Shown: positions 56,966 through 64,000 of the stretch, in pieces
How the letters are laid out: each line of letters opens with the position of its first letter
Numbering within the stretch: position 1 is the stretch's first letter
Source of the DNA: Cristatella mucedo
Lineage: Eukaryota > Bryozoa > Phylactolaemata > Cristatellidae
Length of the DNA: 64,000 nucleotides
Assembly (NCBI GenBank): GCA_009760855.2
Contig: WPIO01000026.1
Coordinates: forward strand, 2,846,001-2,910,000
Direction of reading: 5' to 3'
Notes under the pieces: generated by a model
Told to the model about the DNA's origin: nothing
Databases searched by the model: none
The model's input: the letters and a program-made list of their open reading frames with translations, nothing else
Position numbers and translations under genes: made by a program

Positions 56966-57252
56966 TGTTGAGGACCTGATTGCAAATGATTCAAACGATG
57001 GCCCATGCAAAATACCGTATGTCTTATAGCCACACGATTCAGGAACGACAATAGCAACACTGCAACAATAGCAAACCTTGTCAGACCGCTGGATGGACTG
57101 AAATAATGGTGGTCAAAGAATTGCTGTCCTGAATTATCTGGACAGCTGCTGAAGCAGCAGGGCCACGCTGAGCAGCCAGCGGAGCTGCACAGCATTTGCA
57201 GCATTTGCAGCAGCAGCAGCTGACAAGACAGCTCGAAGCCACGAGTGCTCAC
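56966..57252. other. Intronic DNA with a CAG-rich stretch
   Basis: Small (CAG)n run near 57195-57225. No separate gene. Confidence 0.4.
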
Positions 57253-57369
57253 CTCGCTCTTGGTGAGGGCCTCGGCCTCGAAGGTCAGCCTCTCGTCTAG
57301 AACAGCTTGATACCTGCAGCTGCATCCGACGACGTCGCCAGTCGGCAGGCACGGAGTCGGCCGGTACAG
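57253..57369 (-). CDS. Exon, Ig-superfamily gene (N-terminal cysteine-bearing segment)
   Basis: This is a 117-bp minus-strand exon (39 codons) with donor AGCGAG|GTGAGC (57252-57247) and acceptor catccctgtgtag (AG at 57370-57371). The acceptor TAG is itself an in-frame stop, so the exon must begin there. It reads LYRPTPCLPTGDVVGCSCRY then QAVLDERLTFEAEALTKSE. Phase 0 at both ends fits the next exon (52781-52559) across a 4.5-kb intron. C.PTGDVVGCSC suggests a disulfide-bonded extracellular segment. No named domain is assigned. Confidence 0.5.
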
Positions 57370-57639
57370 CTACACAGGGATGCTAGCTAAAAAAAATGGA
57401 AGAAAGCCAGCGGAGCAGTCAGCGCCCAGTCAGTGGGCGATGCAATGAAGCCGCAGGCCTTGGTGAGGGTCATCATCCAAGCAACCGGCGAGCTGCACAG
57501 GCGAGCTCCTGCACTTGCCAGTCAACTGACTTGGACATTCCTGATTCAGGGACACCGAAGTCGGATGCTGCTGCTGGCTAGGTAGCTTTGTGCCTGTCAT
57601 GCTGACGCCATGCGAAGAAGCACAATCGGTGCTCTAACA

Positions 57640-57818
57640 TAGCGGTTCTCAACCTGTGAACATAGCGGTTCTCAACCTTTCACAGGGGTCGCTCGCCTAA
57701 GACCATCGGAAAACACCCATTTCCACATTTTGCACACAGTAATTTTATGGTTGGGGGTCACCACAACATGAGGAACTGCATTAAAGGTTCGTGGCATTAG
57801 GAAGGTTGAGAGCCACTG
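57640..57818 (+). mobile_element. Non-autonomous hAT element of the SPIN (Space Invader) type
   Basis: This 179-bp element has terminal inverted repeats tagcggttctcaacct and aggttgagagccactg. It is flanked by an 8-bp target duplication with one mismatch (CTCTAACA 57632-57639; CTCGAACA 57819-57826). The interior gcctaagaccatcggaaaac and ggttgggggtcaccacaaca, then tgaggaactgcattaaagg, matches from memory the consensus of SPIN miniature elements. The first 23 bp are tandemly duplicated (57640-57662, 57663 on). There is no coding capacity, so it would have needed a transposase in trans. Confidence 0.85.
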
Positions 57819-57826
57819 CTCGAACA

Positions 57827-59700
57827 TGTCTTTACGGCACTCTAGGCAAGTTTCTAGATGGCTGCCTGCACTCGTTCAGTGGGCTAAGCTTTAACCTAGA
57901 TTGGTATAACCAGGGGTATTTGGCTACTATTCAAGGTGGGCGATTTCCTTTGAAGTTGCAGTTGATCACAGCCCAGAGAAGATCTGAGCTGATTCACTTG
58001 TAACAACTTTGAGTGGCTGCATGCGTTTTAGATAAGTAACTCAAAATATTTTAGCCATGCTTGCTGGGGTGGGTAAGCTGGTTTGGGTATGCTGGGGTAG
58101 GTGTGAACACGATACTTACTATTGATTGGTAGCTATGGATTTACCTGTGGTTTTATCAAAGCAGTCGGTTTTACCAATAAAAAACTGTGTTCTCGAGTTC
58201 TTAGTGAGGAGCTTATACAGCTTAGTAACTTGACAATCACTATTTTTCAATATAAGAGAGCCCATCAAGAACAATCAGGAATGGCATGGCTCAGTGGTTC
58301 AATCCTTAAGCAATGTGCTGCTTTCTAACGTCCACCAGTTGTACCTCTTTAGCAGCCAGCAGAACAAATTGCCATGAGAAACTAGTCTAGCGATTCCATA
58401 AAGGAGCCTAGACAAGCTTTGCCCACCCCCAAAAAGACCAGCCAACTCGGGAGGTGCAACTCCGGGAGTGCACTGTCGACGGGCAAAGTGGGCACCGTGC
58501 GAGAATTTTCGCTCAAGTCTGTAGCCGATATAGGGCTTTTCAGAGAACAACTCGGTAGCTAAGCACAGCAGGCAGCAGCAGCAGGCAGGCAGGCCACTCG
58601 AGGCATCCCTACGGCCAGTGACCGAGCCAGAAGAGGGCGAATTGCCCCTTACAGCAGGCAGCGACCTGGGCGGCACCCTATTTCTACGCCACCGTCCTAA
58701 GAGTCGCCCCCAACAATCGCCAAAGACGAAGTTGTGTCTTAATCACACTCGATGAGCGACAGCCGAGTTCTTGATGAATAAATACAATGATTTTCTCGCC
58801 TTAATTTTTCATTAATTTTGGGTCTCGCTGGTCCACACGGCTGTGGGTCTTGCCCCCTTAATAAAAAATTGTGTAACTCTTTTTGTAAGTCTTATATCAC
58901 ATCCCTATGACAACACTGGCCATTGAGATGGCAAATGCTGGCTGCCTGTGGAAACAGTCTGAGTCATCATGCTACAGACTAGCTCTTTGGCTGTACAAAT
59001 ACACACACTCTTTTTGTAAGTCTTATGTCACATCCCTATGACAACACTGGCCATTGAGATGGCAAATGCTGGCTGCCTGTGGAAACAGTCTGAGACATCA
59101 TGCTACAACTAGCTCTTTGGCTGTACAAATACACACACTCATACTGCATACTATTGCTGCACTGCATTGCAAAACAATGCACCAGCACAACATCCATCAG
59201 AGCAGCTGTAACATTATCCTCTACTTTCTCTTCCTCCTCCTCCTCGTGCCCCTCCTCAGAGCCTCTTGCAATTCCTGCTTCTCCTCCTGTGATTAAATCA
59301 TCTCAAACTCTTCTCCTCTGATTCCTCTGCCGATGGTGAGAAATTAATAATGCTTCTGATTCTCCCAAACTCTGTAACACTGACAGAGGGTCTCAGCAAC
59401 ACAGGTGGCCGACCTAAGGTGTGCAAAAACACAGAAAATTGAGAGGCTATGAGAGGCTACATAATAGCCGTGGTCCTCTGGCTTTTTCTTATACCAGTAA
59501 ACCTGTTGCTGTGCTAATGAGCAGAGCCATTACATGTACAAGAACACCTTGCCTGTTGATTACCAATGCCTCAGCAATGGCACTTTATATTAATGCTAAT
59601 TAAACTATAATAACATATGAACACAGTAATATATAATAATCATAACAATAAAATAAGGGACCAAGCAATGACCATATGATGAAGTACTAAAGGAGTTTGA
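57827..59700. other. Unassigned DNA
   Basis: Contains GC-rich CAGGCAGG runs (58565-58590), a CT-rich stretch (59222-59262), the 131-bp tandem duplication (next entry) and a tRNA-like atggctcagtggttcaatcc near 58282. The minus ORF 58299-58676 crosses the simple repeats and is not credible. Confidence 0.35.
58876..59136. repeat. 131-bp tandem duplication
   Basis: Two adjacent copies (58876-59006, 59007-59136) of a unit starting actctttttgtaagtcttat and ending gtacaaatacacac. Three differences are visible: two substitutions and one base lost. The shared actc/acacac ends suggest slippage or unequal exchange. Confidence 0.9.
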
Positions 59701-59706
59701 ATGCCG

Positions 59707-59852
59707 AGCTGGTTTGGTCTAGCGGTTAAGGTGCTCTCCCCCCCCCCCGGCCAAGGTCTGGTTGAGGTCGTGGACTCGAGCCCCGAGGAATGTGCGAAGC
59801 GCTTGAATAGAGACAAAGTTCTCTTGGGGCGCTATACAAATGAATTAAAGTT
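59707..59852 (+). mobile_element. SINE family A with expanded C tract
   Basis: Head tggtctagcggttaaggtgc, then a run of C (59738-59748) and gaggtcgtggactcgagccc (B-box-like). Body gcttgaatagagacaaagtt, tail ggggcgctatacaaatgaat. Confidence 0.8.
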
Positions 59853-60808
59853 ACACTAGGTTGCACAGTCTGCTCCAGGCCGAGAATAAGGTGGAGTGAG
59901 CAGACGAGACAGTTACACGGCAGCCCAATATCAGACCAACCACAACTCTCCCCCCCCCCCCAGCATTTACAAGCAAGTCCTGCCGGAAAGTATGTTGCCA
60001 GCTTCAACACTCGTGTCGAGTTAACCAGCTAGCCCATCATCCCCATGAAAGCAACCTCAGCACCGTGCAGACTCTCTAGATTGCTGACCGCGCCGATTGC
60101 TGATGCAGTGAGGCTAGAGCTCAAGCCCACCTCAAGCTCTCCAAGGCATCCACCATCCTCAGAGGCAGGGCCAACCGATGGCTCGAGGCTGGGGGCTCCC
60201 TATCTTTCCTTGCATCCAGGCCCATCCGCCGAGGAAGCGGGATTCAAAGCCAGCTCTGGAGCCCAGACGGCTCGTGCGAGCTCGAGTCATCTACCATCTC
60301 GACGCCCAGAGGACAGACGAGCGGCACACCAACCAGCCGGTCAGTCCTGCAGGCAACCTCGGCTGGTTTGGTCAAGTCACCGGCTGCCACCACTGCCACC
60401 CCTCCTCGGAAAACCATTACGTTGGCGTGGGCTGCAGCTGACCGGGAGTACCGGTGGCCGCCAGGCATGAAGCAATTGGCGTACGGCGGGCTGCCTGTCG
60501 AACAGAACAGGCTGGGCACCGGGCGAAGCGGGTGGCTGCTCGGCCGAGCCGACACGGTGCAGTGAAGAGTCCTAGGCCTAACGGGCGAGCGGCCACTTCG
60601 ACGGGCAATTAACCCACCTCCAACCATTCCGAAGTAGGCCAGCGCTATGGCGATCGGCCGACTCATGGAGTGTCTCTTTTCGGCACCTTCGAGGGCGACA
60701 TATGGGCGAAGCTAGCGATGATTTGCAGAGGCCGAGTCATGGCTGCACCTCATCCATCGCGACCCGACAGTACATATACACGTTTGACCCACTCATAGAG
60801 ATACTTAC
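59853..60808. other. GC-rich unassigned DNA
   Basis: 60040-60660 is GC-rich and open in several frames on both strands (141 residues plus 60045-60470; 140 residues minus 60244-60666). With no domain and mirrored openness I treat both as compositional. Confidence 0.35.
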
Positions 60809-60851
60809 AAACGACCAATCACAGCAGTCGTAAGGGCCCGCTAACAACAAA
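60809..60851 (-). CDS. Candidate exon, Ig-superfamily gene (5'-most exon proposed)
   Basis: This 43-bp minus-strand segment lies between a strong pyrimidine-rich acceptor (accccctccccttcccgattaacg...ctcccag; AG at 60852-60853) and donor TTT|GTAAGT (60808-60803). In phase 2 to 0 it reads LLLAGPYDCCDWSF. That phase joins in frame to LYRPTPCLPTGDV of the next exon. It is short and carries no domain, so it may be spurious. No start codon exon was found upstream. Confidence 0.3.
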
Positions 60852-60853
60852 CT

Positions 60854-61810
60854 GGGAGTAGCGTTAATCGGGAAGGGGAGGGGGTATTGACCGCCTCACT
60901 GGGCGGAGCTTTGAGTTTGGCCTTTAACTTGGAACAGGAGATCGCTTATGAAATATACCGTAATAATGATTCTTATGATCGGTGAAATATTGAACCTTTT
61001 TACAAAATTTATTTTCGGATTCCGACCTGTCTGGGGTTTTGGAAAAAATCTGATCCGAGCAGGCCCCTTGCTGGTGAGGGTCTGCTGGTCCATACGCTAA
61101 ACCTGCTAGGAAGCTGCTACCAAACTATTGAGTTCCCTCCTTATCGATGCCGAATTTTCTCTTAGCTAGGGCTTTTCCACTCCTGATGATGGAAAAATCG
61201 CTGGCCGACTTCCCGCTCACGACCGACAGCTCAAATACAAGTGGCTGGGAAATAAGTGAGGATGCCCACTGGAGGCGCTACTGCAATCCATCAATAATGA
61301 CGAATATGAAAAGATGAAGGACAAAGTGTGAGTGCATTCCATCTACCGAATCTGGCGTCTTCTTTGGAGGCGTAGGCGAAGCCGTGACCAAACTGAATGA
61401 ACATTCCGAAAACAACCGAAACTTGCCCTTTACGCCTCCATAAACTCTAGGGCTCGATCGTCAGCCGTTGCTGTTGTCCTAGATGGTGTATATGACAAGC
61501 CCTGCAGTCTGGATTGGTCGGCACGTGTAGCTAACTAAGAGGCTTAAGCCGCATTTACCGATCGCTTTCCGTCCAGGTTGTTCCACCCGTTTTCCCTCGG
61601 TCTTATGCGGCGTACCTTTTGGCCCTCCACCAGCTTGTGGATCTTGGAGGTTGTTATCGGCATAACCAAGCGCCGAAAGCGAGCACTAAAACCACACGAG
61701 GCACCCGTAAACCGTCACTTGCGTAATCTCATCAAGCTCTCGAACCTGAACTCGGCATGTCGTGTAGCAGCTTTAGCAATCGAACATCTCGACGGTTCTC
61801 AAAAACAAAA
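60854..61810. other. Unassigned DNA
   Basis: A plus-strand open segment near 61160-61255 (STPDDGKIAGRLPAHDRQLK) has an acceptor-like ttttctcttag upstream and a donor-like GTGAGG. No partner exon was found. Confidence 0.3.
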
Positions 61811-61972
61811 ATCCTAGCTGATTAAACAGCCTCTTTTTGTATAGCGACAGAAGAGCCTTTACGGCTATCACCATCGCTTGCAGTGGCGATACAGAATCGC
61901 CCACAACAGGAATCGAACCTACGACCTCGGGACCGAGGTCGTGAAAGCAACCGCCTTACCTAGTGTGCCATC
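61811..61972 (-). mobile_element. SINE family B, inverted twin of 9232-9401
   Basis: The reverse complement matches the 9232 copy over its full length with only a handful of differences. It includes the B box GGTTCGATTCC and the internal gacctcgg/ccgaggtc hairpin. Confidence 0.85.
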
Positions 61973-63299
61973 ACCCCCACCCATTAGAGAAAATCGTGAT
62001 GGCATTCTGTGCACTGTAGACATTGCTTGCGAATCGGCGTGGGATGGCTGAGCTAAACAGTGAAGGCAGCCTACTGGAAAATTCGTCTTTTTCTTATTTG
62101 CCTCGCCAAGGCAGCGACAACCAAGTCCGAACTGCAGACTCGGGGACCGACATTTTCACGACATTCGTCATTGCAGTGAACCGACTACCGTGGCAAGAAG
62201 TAGCAATGAAGGCCGCAGTTTAAATAGAACGAGATTCTAAGATGCCATACTTTCGACAGTTTTTTTATTTGAATCAGGACATGTCATCGAGTGCTTTCGC
62301 ATTGCTTTGGTGCACGGAATCAGCACATTATTTTGCCGCTTCGCCGACTTCATAAAAATTAGCCGTCCGCATTAGCGAGGTCCATAATGCGAAGTGTTTC
62401 TGCAGCTCGCACTTGGAGTACATCAAATAATCACCTAACGTGGCGGTAGGTAGCCCAATGTGCGAGCTTGAATTCAGCCCTTCCTTCGATAAAACATTCG
62501 CTGCCACTCTCTCTTCTTCAGCAACTGTACGCTTTCTCTGGGATCTCTTAGAGCTCGTCGTCTTCGTTGGTCTCTATCTCCTGAGTCAGCTAGGCTCCGG
62601 AGCGAACAGCATGGAGATGGACTGTCGCATAGCACTCCCGAAATCCTGCCTCTCCAGCCTGTGTGATCTTCTTCGCTAACTCTTCGAACGGCGATGTCTC
62701 TGGGTCCTGTCAAAAAGAGGTGTCAGCAACTGTAGCTGTCAGTTTTAGCAGTCGAACGTTGCTTATCAGTGTCGACGGAATGCTGACGCCTGGATCAGCA
62801 TTCGCGGCGATATCGCACGGATACACGGAGAAAGTGAACTGTAAGCGCTGGCCTCGTGTTATGTATATACACAGTACCGAGGTCAACCTAACAGATCGGA
62901 TTACTGAGCGGTCTCTTTGAAACGTTTTCCGATCGCAGTAGGGCCACTTCGGCTTGTACCTTTGAGTGGCGCCCGCTCCACTCCTTACTGAATCAAACTC
63001 GCGTGGGAGCTGCTTTCTATTGTATCTTCTAAGATTATCGATCGTCTTTGACATTAGATTGTGAAAGCATGTGTAGGAACGCTGCAGCACTCATAGCCCA
63101 CAGCCGGCCTTAGGTCAGTGTGACATTGGCAGGCTCAGTGGGGAAACTAGGGACCTATTTCGGGGTAGCGATCTGGGCCTGCTCGTATTACCCGAAGGTC
63201 GCCGACTGTGCTATTGCTTCCTGCTTCAACTCTACTTGGAGCCGCCGAGTTCCTATCGAATGGGCACCGCGGTTGTGGGCTACAATGTCTCAGTACTTG
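61973..63299. other. Unassigned DNA, possible decayed coding block at 62.2-62.7 kb
   Basis: On the minus strand from 62709 an excellent acceptor (acacctctttttgacag) is followed by DPETSPFEELAKKITQAGEA and GFRECYATVHLHAVRSGA, then stops punctuating otherwise coding-like text. Other frames are also open. I cannot assign a family. Confidence 0.3.
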
Positions 63300-63360
63300 C
63301 AGCTCTAGCCCCTTGCACAAATATCTTGCGAGTCTTGCTCCACCCACGAGATGGAAATCC
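63300..63360 (-). repeat. Unclassified interspersed repeat R
   Basis: ttgcacaaatatcttgcgag then tcttgctccacccacgagat and ggaaatccctg parallel 50480-50550 on the same strand. Confidence 0.45.
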
Positions 63361-64000
63361 CTGCTCCGTATCTGGCAATGCTGCAACAGCTCAGGGAGAT
63401 CAGTCGATTTAAGTCAAAAGTCATTTGTTTAAGCACGGCCTGTTTTTAGTGTATTCTGACAAAGATTGCTAACCAGTGCTGTGTCAACGGCGCTTGGTCA
63501 ATGACAGAAGCCGACCAAGGTAGCACTGAACTGGAACGTTGCTATTCGTCAACAGTTCGTATTAACAGGTAAAGAAATCGTCAGTACAGCAGTCTAAACC
63601 ACCTTCGGTGCTGTCTTTCACCACTGACGAACGTCTTAGCTCATTCAATCACAATCAGATAGAAGCAGGCGGAAGAATGCCTATACTCCGCTTCACTTTA
63701 ATAGATCGAGCTACATTGTGCAAAATGCATACTGATTGTTCAGGTTTAGCCGAACGGCAACTTCGCTTCACGCCCGGCCTTATTTAGTACTTGCTGGCTT
63801 TCTACCATCATTTTCTCTCAATTAACAGGACTCGCCTAGTACGCCTCAATCAACGTTGTCGTGCTGTCGCCTGCCGTTTCTTTTAATGCAAGGGAGGCGG
63901 GCTTTTGAAGGCATATCTTATAGGTTGTCTGGTCTCCCTTTCTCGGTTTTTCAAAAGAAGCTGAATTAGGCCGTTGGGCATAGGTTTTCTGTCCGTAAAC
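63361..64000. other. Unassigned DNA to the window edge
   Basis: No gene, repeat or RNA recognised. Confidence 0.4.

Larger units (their letters stand above)
301..60851 (-). other. Proposed multi-exon immunoglobulin-superfamily gene (span of all candidate exons)
   Basis: Eleven candidate exons on the minus strand form a chain in which every junction keeps codon phase: 60851-60809 (2 to 0), 57369-57253 (0 to 0), 52781-52559 (0 to 1), 52318-52169 (1 to 1), 45410-45282 (1 to 1), 37710-37633 (1 to 1), 27066-26887 (1 to 1), 16620-16523 (1 to 0), 5693-5656 (0 to 2), 515-466 (2 to 1), 425-301 (from 1). They sum to about 1.2 kb of coding sequence, roughly 400 residues. The product reads as tandem Ig-like domains, so it is probably an extracellular or cell-surface protein (inference). 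Neither the true first exon nor a certain last exon is seen. The introns hold almost all the transposons listed below. No exact family or orthologue is recognised. Some exons may be wrong or missing, and the phase agreement is the main argument for the chain. Confidence 0.45.

Noticed and set aside
60244-60666. 140-residue minus-strand ORF (and the 141-residue plus ORF over the same DNA)
   Set aside because: Both strands are open because the block is GC-rich. No domain, splice pattern or conservation argument is available.

Overview
The window looks like intergenic and intronic DNA of an animal (metazoan) nuclear genome. There are no prokaryotic operons. It is packed with decayed non-LTR retrotransposons of the CR1/L2/jockey-like kind, hAT DNA transposons, tRNA-derived SINEs and long dinucleotide arrays. 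Short exons with GT/AG borders lie between them. I cannot name the phylum. Several inferred introns are very short (40 to 55 nt) and others run to 5-10 kb because of transposon insertions.

Genes. The main proposal is one minus-strand gene spread over almost the whole window (about 60851 down to 301). It is built from small exons that I found by reading splice sites rather than long ORFs. Eleven candidate exons (60809-60851, 57253-57369, 52559-52781, 52169-52318, 45282-45410, 37633-37710, 26887-27066, 16523-16620, 5656-5693, 466-515, 301-425) join in order with matching codon phase at every junction. The joined frames read as immunoglobulin-like domains. The best domains are 52169-52318 plus 45282-45410, and 26887-27066 plus 16523-16620 (C, W, C pattern). 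The individual exons are moderately supported and the whole chain is a hypothesis. A weaker plus-strand spliced ORF lies at about 19.8-20.6 kb.

Transposons. LINE family A (and a close relative, C) and LINE family B occur in many broken copies. The best LINE B reverse transcriptase is at 10164-11933, with two nonsense codons. A minus-strand LINE A at 2899-4720 carries two later insertions: a 312-bp TG...CA solo LTR with a perfect 5-bp duplication, and a plus-strand LINE B 3' end. A hAT element of the GTF2IRD2/ZBED type (31971-34291) has terminal repeats and a perfect 8-bp target duplication but a frameshifted transposase. A second, ZMYM1-type hAT is decayed at 21.5-23.4 kb. A 179-bp non-autonomous hAT at 57640-57818 closely resembles the SPIN (Space Invader) family known for horizontal transfer. 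Two SINE families are present, and the tail of one matches the LINE A 3' end.

The rest is microsatellites, recent tandem duplications (103 bp at 54.3 kb, 131 bp at 58.9 kb) and unassigned DNA. I saw no rRNA, no convincing functional tRNA gene and no CRISPR array.
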